Assembly (NCBI RefSeq): GCF_013623775.1
Contig: NZ_JABFAM010000019.1
Coordinates: 1-64,000, forward strand
Source: Rufibacter sp. XAAS-G3-1
GTDB taxonomy: Bacteria; Bacteroidota; Bacteroidia; Cytophagales; Hymenobacteraceae
Length of the DNA stretch: 64,000 bases
Reading direction: 5' to 3'
Positions 42,698 through 50,586 of this stretch are shown here, piece after piece. The position numbers and the translations under genes were made by a program. A model generated the notes under the pieces. The model was given only the letters and a program-made list of their open reading frames with translations. It was not told the DNA's origin and made no database searches. Position 1 is the first letter of the stretch. Each line of letters begins with the position of its first letter.

Positions 42698-44083
42698 TCA
42701 TATCTTGTATACCTCGTATAATTTGGGCAGCGTGAAGGTGACTTCGGTGCCCTGGTTGAGTTGGGAGTGTACTGAAATGGAGCCTTTGTGCAGCTGGATG
42801 ATTTTTTCTGCCAAGGGCAAGCCTATGCCGTGCCCGGAAATATCCCGCACGCTCTCGGCCCGGAAGAAAGGGACGAACACTTTGCGGACGTCCTCCGGGG
42901 CCATGCCAATGCCCCGGTCGCTCACGCGGAGCAACAGAGAGTTGGGTTGCACATCAATGGAAGCGGTAATGGTGGGGTTGTTGCCCGAGAACTTGGCGGC
43001 GTTCTCTAGCACATTGACAGTGGCAATGAGCAAGAGGGCTTCGTTCCCCTTGATCATGAGTTCGTCTTCGTCTTCGGGCATGTTCACGTACTCCACTTCC
43101 ACTTTCATGTGCGGCTGGCGTTTGCGGGCTTCAGCGCAAGCCTGCCAGATCAGTTCATCCAGGCGCAGGTCTGTCATCTGGACTTTGGTGGTGTCTGAAC
43201 TGGCCTGCACCATCTGCAGCAGTCCGTTGGAGAGTTGGGCCAGCAGTTGGGCGTCTTCCAGAATAGACTGCAGCACCCGTTCGTACTCCTCGGGCTGGCG
43301 CTTTTTCATGAGGGCCACCTGTATTTCCCCAATCATGGCCGTAAGGGGGGTACGCAGCTCGTGGGAGGCGTTGGACACGAAGGTTTTCTGCACCTCAAAC
43401 GCCCGCTCCAACCGGTTCAGCAGGTTGTTGAAGGTTTGGGCCAGTTGGCTTACTTCATCTTCCCCATCGGCCTGGCTCAAGCGGTGGTGCAGGTCTGAGG
43501 GGTTGATCTTCTCTACTTCAGAAACCACCTGCAGAAAGGGCTTTAAGGCGGCCCGGGAGAAAATAATCCCACTAATGATAACCGTGACCAGGGCCATCAC
43601 GAAGCCGGTAATGAGCAACGTGCGCAGGTGCTGGAGTTTGTTCAGGTTGTATAAGTCAATGGAAGACGCCAGCACAAAAAAGGTCTGGCCGCGGTGCAGG
43701 TACCGAATGCCCACCATTTGCCGGTCGCCTTGCTCCATGCGTATCTCGCCCACCTGGGTTAGCTGCCGCAGAAGATGCGGGGGCACTTGCACGTTTTCTT
43801 CCCCTTCCTGAAAAATAAGGCGCTGGTTCTGGTCAAACACCTTCACTACTTCGCGGGGCAGCATCTGGAAATACAGCCGCTGGTCTAGGACATGCTGTTG
43901 CTGGCTGACGGTGTCTGCGTCTAATACGTAATGCGCGGTGGCGTACGCCCGGTTAAGGATTCGGCCGTAGTAATCATTGCTGCGGTAGAGGGAGCTGAAG
44001 TAATAGACCGAGACGCAGAAAAAGAGCAGAATACCCATGAAGATACCCGTAAACTGCAGCGTGAGTTTGGTTTTGATTTTCAT
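42698..44083 (-). CDS. sensor histidine kinase of a two-component system
   Basis: This 461-residue inner membrane kinase has helix 1 at about residues 12-32, a periplasmic sensor region (about 33-150), helix 2 at about 155-177 (LLITGFVMALVTVIISGIIF), a HAMP domain, a HisKA domain with His241 in SNASHELRTPLTAMIGE and a HATPase domain with N box NVLENAAKFSG and G boxes DRGIGM and GHGIGLPL. The ATG overlaps the stop of the upstream response regulator (ATGA), so both are co-translated. The signal is unknown; the CusS/ArlS-like layout gives no clear hint. Confidence 0.93.
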   Translation of the reverse strand: MKIKTKLTLQFTGIFMGILLFFCVSVYYFSSLYRSNDYYGRILNRAYATAHYVLDADTVSQQQHVLDQRLYFQMLPREVVKVFDQNQRLIFQEGEENVQVPPHLLRQLTQVGEIRMEQGDRQMVGIRYLHRGQTFFVLASSIDLYNLNKLQHLRTLLITGFVMALVTVIISGIIFSRAALKPFLQVVSEVEKINPSDLHHRLSQADGEDEVSQLAQTFNNLLNRLERAFEVQKTFVSNASHELRTPLTAMIGEIQVALMKKRQPEEYERVLQSILEDAQLLAQLSNGLLQMVQASSDTTKVQMTDLRLDELIWQACAEARKRQPHMKVEVEYVNMPEDEDELMIKGNEALLLIATVNVLENAAKFSGNNPTITASIDVQPNSLLLRVSDRGIGMAPEDVRKVFVPFFRAESVRDISGHGIGLPLAEKIIQLHKGSISVHSQLNQGTEVTFTLPKLYEVYKI

Positions 44084-44763
44084 TTCTCCTCCATCTCCTT
44101 CAACACATAGCCCATGCCCACCAGCGTATGAATCAGCTTGGGCGAAAAATCTTTGTCTATCTTCTTCCGCAGGAAATTGATGTACACGTCTATGACGTTG
44201 CTACCGGTGTCAAACGACGTTTCCCAGACCTGCTCAATGATGTCTACCCGGGAAACCACGCGTTCTTTGTTGCGCAGCAGGTACTGCAGCAGGGCAAATT
44301 CGCGGGCGGTGAGCGAAACAGGCGTGCCGTTGCGGAACACGGTTTTCTTCTGCACGTCCAGTTCCAGATCGGCAATCTTCAGGACTTCGGTGCCCACGCT
44401 TTCCTGCGACCGGCGCGTCAAGGCCCTGATGCGGGCTAACAGCTCCTGAAACTCGAAGGGCTTTACCAGGTAATCGTCGGCCCCGGAGTCAAGCCCCAGT
44501 ATTTTATCATCGGTGCTGCCCAGGGCGGTGAGCATGAGAATGGGCACGGTGAGGTTCTGCTGCCGGATGAGTTTGCACACCTCCACCCCATTCATGCGCG
44601 GCAGAATGACATCCAGAATGACCAGCACGTAGTCATTCTCCATAGCCAGTTTAGCGCCGTAGAACCCGTCATACGCCTGTTCCACCTCATACATCTGCTC
44701 CTCCAGACCCTTCTTGATGAAAGCACTTACTTTCGGTTCGTCTTCAATCAGCAGAATTTTCAT
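44080..44763 (-). CDS. OmpR-family response regulator
   Basis: This 227-residue protein has an N-terminal receiver domain with the acidic pair Glu7-Asp8, phosphoacceptor Asp51 (VILDVILPRMNG) and a Lys in DYLVKPFEF, and a C-terminal winged helix (VSLTAREFALLQYLLRNKER; DVYINFLRKKIDKDF). ATG 44763 (MKILLIEDEPKV) is chosen over the upstream 44892, because the extra residues have no domain character. It is the first gene of the pair with the kinase at 42698-44083. Confidence 0.95.
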   Translation of the reverse strand: MKILLIEDEPKVSAFIKKGLEEQMYEVEQAYDGFYGAKLAMENDYVLVILDVILPRMNGVEVCKLIRQQNLTVPILMLTALGSTDDKILGLDSGADDYLVKPFEFQELLARIRALTRRSQESVGTEVLKIADLELDVQKKTVFRNGTPVSLTAREFALLQYLLRNKERVVSRVDIIEQVWETSFDTGSNVIDVYINFLRKKIDKDFSPKLIHTLVGMGYVLKEMEEK

Positions 44764-45278
44764 GGGGCTAAGATAGAAAGTTGCGGGGGAACAAACACAG
44801 GTAGATTTTACGCAGCGAGTTTTGGCGTGGTCTCTGCCAGGAAACCAGCATCTGCGGCGGCGTTCTGATTCCCTTGTAAAGTGCTTCTTCAAAAATAGAG
44901 ATTCCGCTCAGATCTGAATGGGCACACACAATGTTTCCTTCCATAGCCATAGCAGCATCCTTTCTTTCCCAGGCCCAGCTAAAGCCCGGCGTGAATTTTG
45001 ATTGCTTCTTTTCTGACGGAAGGATGCGCTTTCTCCAGTTCCTGCAACACCAATTCGGCCCGGTCTTCGTGTTTTTTGGAGAAAATCGCCCCACGGGCCG
45101 TCTGAGATGTTTCTGCGATGGGATTTGACTGATGTGACGCAGTTTACTGATGGTTCCCGGCGAGTCTGGAGACTCGCTTCATCCTTTGTCACGAGACGGT
45201 AGTCTCGCGCCAGTGTTTTCTAACCGGCTGCTTCCGCCATGCCGCCTGCTCCAAAGACCTCGTCGCGTCTTTAGACCT
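44764..45278. other. intergenic, no supported gene
   Basis: I see no supported gene here. Small hairpins occur near 45160-45210 (CGAGTCTGGAGACTCG; CGAGACGGTAGTCTCG), and the segment from about 45238 (GCCGCCTGCT with AAAGACCTCG) is repeated at 52165-52235. Confidence 0.45.
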
Positions 45279-45342
45279 GCGAGCGTCTGTGCCCTTGGAC
45301 AGCCAATCAGGAGATTGGCTGTCCAAGGGCACAGACGCTCGC
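45279..45342. repeat. perfect 30-bp hairpin
   Basis: 45279-45308 and 45313-45342 are exact reverse complements around the loop AGGA. The central part contains TGCCCTTGGACAGCCAATC. A related shorter hairpin (GGACAGCCAATCTCCTGATT) lies at 29253-29277. It is not close to any gene end (RR promoter side 44.76 kb; next gene 45.62 kb). Confidence 0.9.
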
Positions 45343-45409
45343 GCTCTATGCACAACAAGGCGCCAGTTTACTCTAAACCAGTGAGGTCTTGAAAACCTCA
45401 CTGTTTCTT

Positions 45410-45449
45410 CGTTTTGGGTCTGTTTTCAGAAAACAGCCCTAGAACCCGT
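45410..45449. repeat. P-family palindrome
   Basis: CGTTTTGGGTCTGTTTTC is matched by AGAAAACAGCCCTAGAACCCG. It is preceded by the hairpin GTGAGGTCTTGAAAACCTCAC at 45382-45402. Confidence 0.75.
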
Positions 45450-45582
45450 TTAGTGAAGAAGCAATAGCAAGCTTGGTTAAACAACATCTGCTCATTAGTC
45501 GCCACTCCTACAGCCCTTTTACCTCAGTTCGCTTTGAAAATATATTTTTCGGAAACCTCTTGCAGATATCACCAGTACCAGT

Positions 45583-45612
45583 AACTTTGAAACTCAAAGT
45601 ACTTTACAAAAA
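45583..45612. promoter_or_regulatory. operator-like palindrome upstream of the exosortase N locus
   Basis: ACTTTGA-AAC-TCAAAGT (45584-45600) overlaps the second palindrome AAAGTACTTT. Almost the same sequence (AACTTTGAAT, CAAAGTACTTTA) recurs at 46591-46614, at the start of the VIT gene. The site lies just upstream of the first gene of a group that includes a winged-helix regulator, so it is a likely binding site for that protein. Confidence 0.6.
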
Positions 45613-45624
45613 CTAGAACTGAAT

Positions 45625-46254
45625 ATGAATCCACACATAGAATATCTGGAAGACCTGAAAGAGATCAGGAGCATTATGGATAGGTCTTCCCGCTTCATTT
45701 CATTGAGTGGTTTGTCTGGCGTGTTTGCGGGCGGGTTTGCGTTGGCGGGCGCAGGCGTGGTGAAGTGGTATCTGGGCAGTCACCACATTGTGTCGCGCAC
45801 GTTGTACCAAGCCAGTCCTAATCTGGAGACCATGCTTTTTCTGGGCACCACGGCCGTGGTGGTTTTAGCGTTGGCGCTGCTATCAGGCATTTATTTCACT
45901 GCTCGTAAAGCCCGGAAGGCCAACCAGAAAGTGTGGGACAGCCAGGCAAAGCGGTTGCTGCTCAATCTGGCTATTCCGCTGGCGGCGGGCGGTATTTTCT
46001 GCGGAGTTCTGCTGTACCACCACCTCTTTTATCTGATTGCCCCGTCCATGCTCCTATTTTATGGCTTGGCACTTCTGAACGCCAGTAAATACACTCTGCG
46101 CGACATTTACTACCTGGGCCTTTGTGAGGTTGGGTTGGGGTTAGGGGCCTGCTTCTTTATTGGGTACGCCCTGCTTTCCTGGAGCATCGGGTTTGGGGTT
46201 TTGCACATTCTGTACGGCGCCATCATGTATTTCAAATATGAGCGGGAGGCATAG
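45625..46254 (+). CDS. multi-pass membrane protein of the exosortase N locus
   Basis: This 209-residue protein has about six hydrophobic segments (LSGLSGVFAGGFALAGAGVV; MLFLGTTAVVVLALALLSGI; LAIPLAAGGIFCGVLLYHHL; LIAPSMLLFYGLALLNA; GLGLGACFFIGYALLSW; FGVLHILYGAIMYFKY) and a short charged N-terminus, MNPHIEYLEDLKEIRSIMDR. I do not recognise a named family, but such proteins are often paired with a small winged-helix regulator in Bacteroidota. The next gene follows after 8 bp. Together with the operator-like site before it, it is probably the first gene of a four-gene operon. Confidence 0.75.
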   Translation: MNPHIEYLEDLKEIRSIMDRSSRFISLSGLSGVFAGGFALAGAGVVKWYLGSHHIVSRTLYQASPNLETMLFLGTTAVVVLALALLSGIYFTARKARKANQKVWDSQAKRLLLNLAIPLAAGGIFCGVLLYHHLFYLIAPSMLLFYGLALLNASKYTLRDIYYLGLCEVGLGLGACFFIGYALLSWSIGFGVLHILYGAIMYFKYEREA

Positions 46255-46262
46255 ACGGAACC

Positions 46263-46598
46263 GTGAAGAATTACCTGGAATACATCAACAAAGCTTTTGA
46301 GAGCAAAGCGCGGTTGGGCATTATGTCGGTGCTGATGGTTCAGGAGCGCGCTGATTTCTCTTCGCTCAAAGAAGCGCTGCACCTCACCGACGGCAACCTG
46401 GCCAGCCACCTGCGGGCACTGGAAGAAGCCGCCTACCTGAAGGCAGAAAAACAGTTTATCGGCCGAAAGCCGAACACCGCCTACTCCGCTACCAATGCCG
46501 GTAAAGTAGATTTCAAGCAGCATCTGGATGCCCTGGAGCAACTCATTTTAAGCAATAGACCAATCTTTAACCCAAAAAATTTTGACTATGAACTTTGA
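46263..46598 (+). CDS. winged-helix transcriptional regulator
   Basis: This 111-residue protein starts at GTG 46263. The fold is a MarR/PadR-like winged helix: RLGIMSVLMVQERADFSSLK is followed by the recognition helix LTDGNLASHLRALEEAAYLK and a beta wing with FIGRKPNTAYSAT. Such small regulators commonly repress their own operon. The palindromes at 45583-45612 and 46591-46614 are candidate operators; the second lies across the end of this gene and the start of the next. The VIT-gene start codon overlaps the stop by 11 bp. Confidence 0.85.
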   Translation: MKNYLEYINKAFESKARLGIMSVLMVQERADFSSLKEALHLTDGNLASHLRALEEAAYLKAEKQFIGRKPNTAYSATNAGKVDFKQHLDALEQLILSNRPIFNPKNFDYEL

Positions 46599-49134
46599 AT
46601 TACAAAGTACTTTAGAAACGCCTGTTTCTGAGGCTAAAACGCAAAAAACAGCCCAGAAACCGCTCCTCCTGGTGGGCTTGGCTTGCATTGTGGTCTCTTT
46701 TGGTATTTTCCTGTTGCAGGAAGCAAACCTGGTCAAGAAGGTAGACGGCACGGAAAGCCTTTTCATGTTAAACTTCCTAATGGCGGGCGGGTATTTGATA
46801 GCCCTCCGGGTTCAAAGGCTTTTCCGCTTTAACTCTCCGCTGCAACAATTGGACTACCTGATGCTTTTCCTAGTGGCGGGCCTTATCAGTTGTTTTTCCC
46901 TGAACCGTGAAATCCCCCTCTTCCTTCCTTCGGTAGATTGGTTCAGTGGCTGGCTTTTGGCGGTGTCTTTGGGCATGGTAGGGTACGCCTTCAGGTTCCT
47001 GCTGCCCCGGGCCCTCTATTTGGTAATGGTGTTCTTGCTGGGCACCGGCACCGTGCTGTTCAGTTATTTCGCGCTTTATTTGGCTCCTTATTACCACGTG
47101 GGGTTGCTGGGTACCATTGTGCTGGGACTGGGGCTGCATATGTTTGTGCCCTTCTGGTCGGCCATAAGCCTGACGGTGGCCGCACTGCGGATGGCCAGGG
47201 AGGATATTGCCCTTAAAAAGACCTTCCTGATGGGGATTCTGGTGCCCATCTTGTTCGCGCTGGTGTACCTAAGCCTTTGGCAGGCAGGCCATGACAAGAT
47301 CAACCGCATCCTAAATTCCTACCAGGTGCAAGACCAACAGGAGTTGCCCCGGTGGGTAGCCCTGAGTCAGCAGATTCCGCACACGCCTATCTTTGAGCGG
47401 CTGGTGCAGACAGATTTGCTTTACCAGACGGCGGCCGAATCTTCTGAAATGTTCAATTTCCCTTCCCGCTCTTTTGAGGAATTGCAACGCCATGATCCGT
47501 TGGTAGTACTGGCCACCCGTTTCTTCGGAAAACCGCAGCTTACCACTCAAGAGCGCATCAAAATCATGGAAAGCCGGTTTGACGCCCGTCACCTGGCGCA
47601 GGAGCGGCTCTGGTCAGGCGATCATCTTTCTACCAGCAACGTGATCACGCAGGCCCAGCTCTTTCCGCGGCACCGTTTCAGTTACACAGAGAAAATCCTG
47701 ACGGTCTATAACAACCAACCAAGTTCCTGGGCCCAGGAAGAGGCTATTTACACGTTTCATTTACCCCAGGGAAGTGTGGTCACCTCCCTCTCTTTGTGGA
47801 TTAACGGCAAAGAAGAAAAAGGCCGCCTCACCACCCAAAGCAAAGCCGACAGTGCCTATACCACCATTGTGGGCGTAGAAGTCAGAGACCCCTCGGTGGT
47901 GCATTGGCAAGAGGGAAATACCGTGAGCGTGCGGGTATTCCCCTGCACGCCGCAGGAAAGGCGCCAGTTTAAGATAGGCGTCACGTCGCCCCTCCGCTTA
48001 GACGCCGGACAGCTGGTGTATGAGAACATCTACTTTGACGGCCCTTCGGCAAAAAACGCCCCAGAAACCACCATCATTAGGGTAGAGGAGTCAACGTCTG
48101 CATTGCCCCTGCCCCGGGAGTTCAACCAAACCTCGCCGGGCCGGTATGAACGCTACGGAAACTATGAACCCGACTGGAGTTTTAAGATAGCCGCCGCCCC
48201 GCTTAGTACTAGCCGTTTCACCTTTGCCGGACAATCTTACCAGATGCAGCCCTACGCGCCACCGCTTACCTCCTTTAGCCCCACCCGCATTTACCTGGAC
48301 TTGAACAAAGCCTGGTCTGAGGAGGAGTTTATGCAAGTCTGGAACGCTGCTAAAAATGCCAAGGTGTACGCCTACGCCGCTGGTACCATGACCAAATTGA
48401 CGGACGAGAACCATGCCGCCGTCTTCCGGCAGTTACGGGAACTCAACTTCTCCTTGTTTCCCCTGCATTTGGTCAAAGAACCCGAATTAGCCCTAATCAT
48501 CAGCAAAAGCACCGGAAACTCCCCTCACCTGAGCGACCTGCAAGACAGCCGTTTTGCCCTTAATTTTGCAAAAACAGCCCCAAAACGGGAGCCAATCCGC
48601 TTCTTTCATCTCGGCACCACGCCATCGCCTTACGTGAAGACCATAAAGGAATTACGTTTGCTGCAGTATGACCAGGGCTCCGCCGAAGAACTGGTGCGTT
48701 TATTGGCCGAAAAACAATTTGTGGCGGCAAACCAAGACCAGAACTCGGTGATTCTGGGAGAGGCCGGGGTACAGATCACACGTTCCCATTCGGCTGAGAC
48801 GACCTACGGTGCACCAGACCACCTTATGCGGCTATTCGCTTACAACCACCTGTTGCAGCAGATTGGGCCAGCCTATTTCCAGCAAAACTACCTGGAGCAA
48901 CACCTGATAGCGGAAGCCGCCCAAGCCAACGTGGTGAGCCCGCTTTCCAGTCTAGTGGTGCTGGAAACCAAAGCCGATTATGAACGCTTCGGGATTGAGG
49001 AAAGCAAGAACAGCCTGGGCAATGCCAGCGTGAAATCATCGGGGGCCGTGCCAGAGCCGCATGAGTGGGCCCTTATTTTCCTGGTCATTCTGGTAGTTTC
49101 CTTTTCGGTGTTAAAACCCCGTATGTTGTCATGA
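46588..49134 (+). CDS. XrtN-system VIT domain protein with PEP-type C-terminal sorting signal
   Basis: This 848-residue membrane protein starts at ATG 46588; TTG 46582 in frame would add two residues. The N-terminal third has about seven membrane segments (PLLLVGLACIVVSFGIFLLQ onward). The middle contains a VIT-type domain (about residues 350-480, IYTFHLPQGSVVTSLSLWIN). The C-terminus VPEPHEWALIFLVILVVSFS followed by LKPRMLS is a PEP motif, a hydrophobic helix and basic residues, the pattern of exosortase substrates. xrtN follows with an ATGA overlap. Two P-family palindromes lie inside the coding region (46618-46663, residues 11-26; 48550-48589, residues 655-668). Function beyond sorting is unknown. 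Confidence 0.88.
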   Translation: MNFELQSTLETPVSEAKTQKTAQKPLLLVGLACIVVSFGIFLLQEANLVKKVDGTESLFMLNFLMAGGYLIALRVQRLFRFNSPLQQLDYLMLFLVAGLISCFSLNREIPLFLPSVDWFSGWLLAVSLGMVGYAFRFLLPRALYLVMVFLLGTGTVLFSYFALYLAPYYHVGLLGTIVLGLGLHMFVPFWSAISLTVAALRMAREDIALKKTFLMGILVPILFALVYLSLWQAGHDKINRILNSYQVQDQQELPRWVALSQQIPHTPIFERLVQTDLLYQTAAESSEMFNFPSRSFEELQRHDPLVVLATRFFGKPQLTTQERIKIMESRFDARHLAQERLWSGDHLSTSNVITQAQLFPRHRFSYTEKILTVYNNQPSSWAQEEAIYTFHLPQGSVVTSLSLWINGKEEKGRLTTQSKADSAYTTIVGVEVRDPSVVHWQEGNTVSVRVFPCTPQERRQFKIGVTSPLRLDAGQLVYENIYFDGPSAKNAPETTIIRVEESTSALPLPREFNQTSPGRYERYGNYEPDWSFKIAAAPLSTSRFTFAGQSYQMQPYAPPLTSFSPTRIYLDLNKAWSEEEFMQVWNAAKNAKVYAYAAGTMTKLTDENHAAVFRQLRELNFSLFPLHLVKEPELALIISKSTGNSPHLSDLQDSRFALNFAKTAPKREPIRFFHLGTTPSPYVKTIKELRLLQYDQGSAEELVRLLAEKQFVAANQDQNSVILGEAGVQITRSHSAETTYGAPDHLMRLFAYNHLLQQIGPAYFQQNYLEQHLIAEAAQANVVSPLSSLVVLETKADYERFGIEESKNSLGNASVKSSGAVPEPHEWALIFLVILVVSFSVLKPRMLS
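46591..46614. promoter_or_regulatory. second operator-like palindrome at the VIT gene start
   Basis: AACTTTGAATTACAAAGT followed by ACTTTA matches the site at 45583-45612. It covers the end of the regulator gene and codons 2-9 of the VIT gene. Confidence 0.5.
46618..46663. repeat. P-family palindrome inside the VIT coding sequence
   Basis: GTTTCTGAGGCT and ACAGCCCAGAAAC are complementary halves around AAAACGCAAAAA. The segment is translated as PVSEAKTQKTAQKPLL, next to the first membrane helix. Confidence 0.55.
48550..48589. repeat. P-family palindrome inside the VIT coding sequence
   Basis: CGTTTTGCCCTTAATTTTGC is followed by AAAAACAGCCCCAAAACGGG. The translated segment is RFALNFAKTAPKRE. 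Confidence 0.65.
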
Positions 49135-50498
49135 GAACTCCTGCCCTTCGGCTTTTAGTCCTCTCCCGCCGCCCGGCACTACCCCTGGCGGTGGTGCTGG
49201 GGTTGGGCTATGCATTGGTGGCGATCTTCTTTCTGCGGCAGTACCTGCTTTGGAACCCGCAGTGGCTTCTGGGTCTGGCCTTGCTCCCGTTCCTCGCCTT
49301 ACCCGCTGCGCCTAAAAAGATGTCCTGGGTTTTGTTAATGGGCGCAGCCCTTCTGCTGCTGCTGGCGGGCTTCTTCCAGATTACCACCGTGTACTTTCTA
49401 GGTTTCCTGCTCGTGCTCTGGTTTTTCCTGCAAACCATCCTGCACAGAGGGGGCGGGTACGCGCTTTTGATGTTGCTGGTGGCTTCCCCTATCTTCAGTT
49501 ACCTGGCCGATGTGGGGAGTTTTCCCCTTCGGTTACAACTAACCGAAGCCGCGGCCACCCTTCTCCGTTTCAGCGGCACTTCGGCGGAGGCGGCGGGCAA
49601 TATCCTTCTCCTGAACGGCGAGGAATTTTCGGTTGACCCTGCCTGCGCCGGGCTGCACATGCTTTCGTTCTCTTTCATGATGGCCATCTTTCTGCTGGCC
49701 CACCAACACAAAACGCAACAAAAACCCTGGCCTTTCTGGCTCCTGGCCTTTCTTCTGTTGGGCATGCTGGGCCTTAACCTGCTGGCAAACCTCCTCCGCA
49801 TTCTGGTGCTGGTCTTACTCCGGATTGGGCCAGACGCTTTCATGCACGATGCCGTGGGCCTGCTTTGCCTGGTTCTTTACGCCATTGTCCCTTTCTTTTT
49901 CCTGGTAAAATACGCGAGCAGAAAAATCCAACTTTCTACACCGGCATTTTATAAAACTAAGAAAGCACCGTTTTCCAGAGGAATTCTGCTGGTACACGCG
50001 GGGCTGCTTCTATGCCTGGCAGGGGTAGGTTACCAGGTACAGTCTCACAAGAAAGTGCCCCCATCTTCAGCGGCGCCATTGCAGGTACCGGGGTTTGAGA
50101 AGACCATTGTGCTGGATGGCGTGCACAAATTCACCAACGGAGATGCCTTGATTTACATGAAACCCGTCCGCGGATTTTATTCCTTTGAACACCACCCGTT
50201 GATCTGCTGGGAAGGCAGCGGCTATCTTTTCAGGCACGTCACGCAACAGGAAATAGCCGGAAAACAGATTTACACCGGTACGCTGGAAAAGGGCAATGAC
50301 CGGTTACACACCGCCTGGTGGATGGACAACGGCCAGCACCAAACCATAGAGCAATCTGATTGGCGCTGGCGCATGGCAACCGGAGAACCGGCGTTTCACT
50401 TGGTCAATGTCACGGCTGCCACCAAAGCGGCCCTTCTTTCTCAAGCAACCCAACTGCTTCACGCTACAACCCAGAAGGGAAACCAGGCTCAGAATTGA
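49131..50498 (+). CDS. xrtN: exosortase N
   Basis: This 455-residue multi-pass membrane cysteine transpeptidase is related to EpsH/XrtA. The catalytic residues are Cys172 (DPACAGLHML), Arg223 (NLLRILVLV) and His239 (FMHDAVGLL). The first 260 residues form about eight helices; the last 160 form an extracytoplasmic domain with HHPLICWEGSGY, reminiscent of EpsI-like partners. ATG 49131 overlaps the VIT gene stop (ATGA); the frame is open to 49065, but that region is coded by the VIT gene. The neighbouring VIT protein with a PEP-type tail is its expected substrate. Other substrates may be encoded elsewhere. Confidence 0.92.
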   Translation: MRTPALRLLVLSRRPALPLAVVLGLGYALVAIFFLRQYLLWNPQWLLGLALLPFLALPAAPKKMSWVLLMGAALLLLLAGFFQITTVYFLGFLLVLWFFLQTILHRGGGYALLMLLVASPIFSYLADVGSFPLRLQLTEAAATLLRFSGTSAEAAGNILLLNGEEFSVDPACAGLHMLSFSFMMAIFLLAHQHKTQQKPWPFWLLAFLLLGMLGLNLLANLLRILVLVLLRIGPDAFMHDAVGLLCLVLYAIVPFFFLVKYASRKIQLSTPAFYKTKKAPFSRGILLVHAGLLLCLAGVGYQVQSHKKVPPSSAAPLQVPGFEKTIVLDGVHKFTNGDALIYMKPVRGFYSFEHHPLICWEGSGYLFRHVTQQEIAGKQIYTGTLEKGNDRLHTAWWMDNGQHQTIEQSDWRWRMATGEPAFHLVNVTAATKAALLSQATQLLHATTQKGNQAQN

Positions 50499-50516
50499 AC
50501 CTAACCAAAAGTAAAC

Positions 50517-50560
50517 CCCCGTTTTAGGGCTGTTTTCTGGATAACAGCCCTAAAACGGGG
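50517..50560. terminator. P-family palindrome at the end of xrtN, probable bidirectional terminator
   Basis: CCCCGTTTTAGGGCTGTT (50517-50534) pairs perfectly with AACAGCCCTAAAACGGGG (50543-50560). It lies between convergent xrtN and the exporter gene and is the best-preserved P copy with a TTCTGGAT loop. Confidence 0.8.
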
Positions 50561-50586
50561 TTCCAACAATTCCCTCCAGAAGATGA

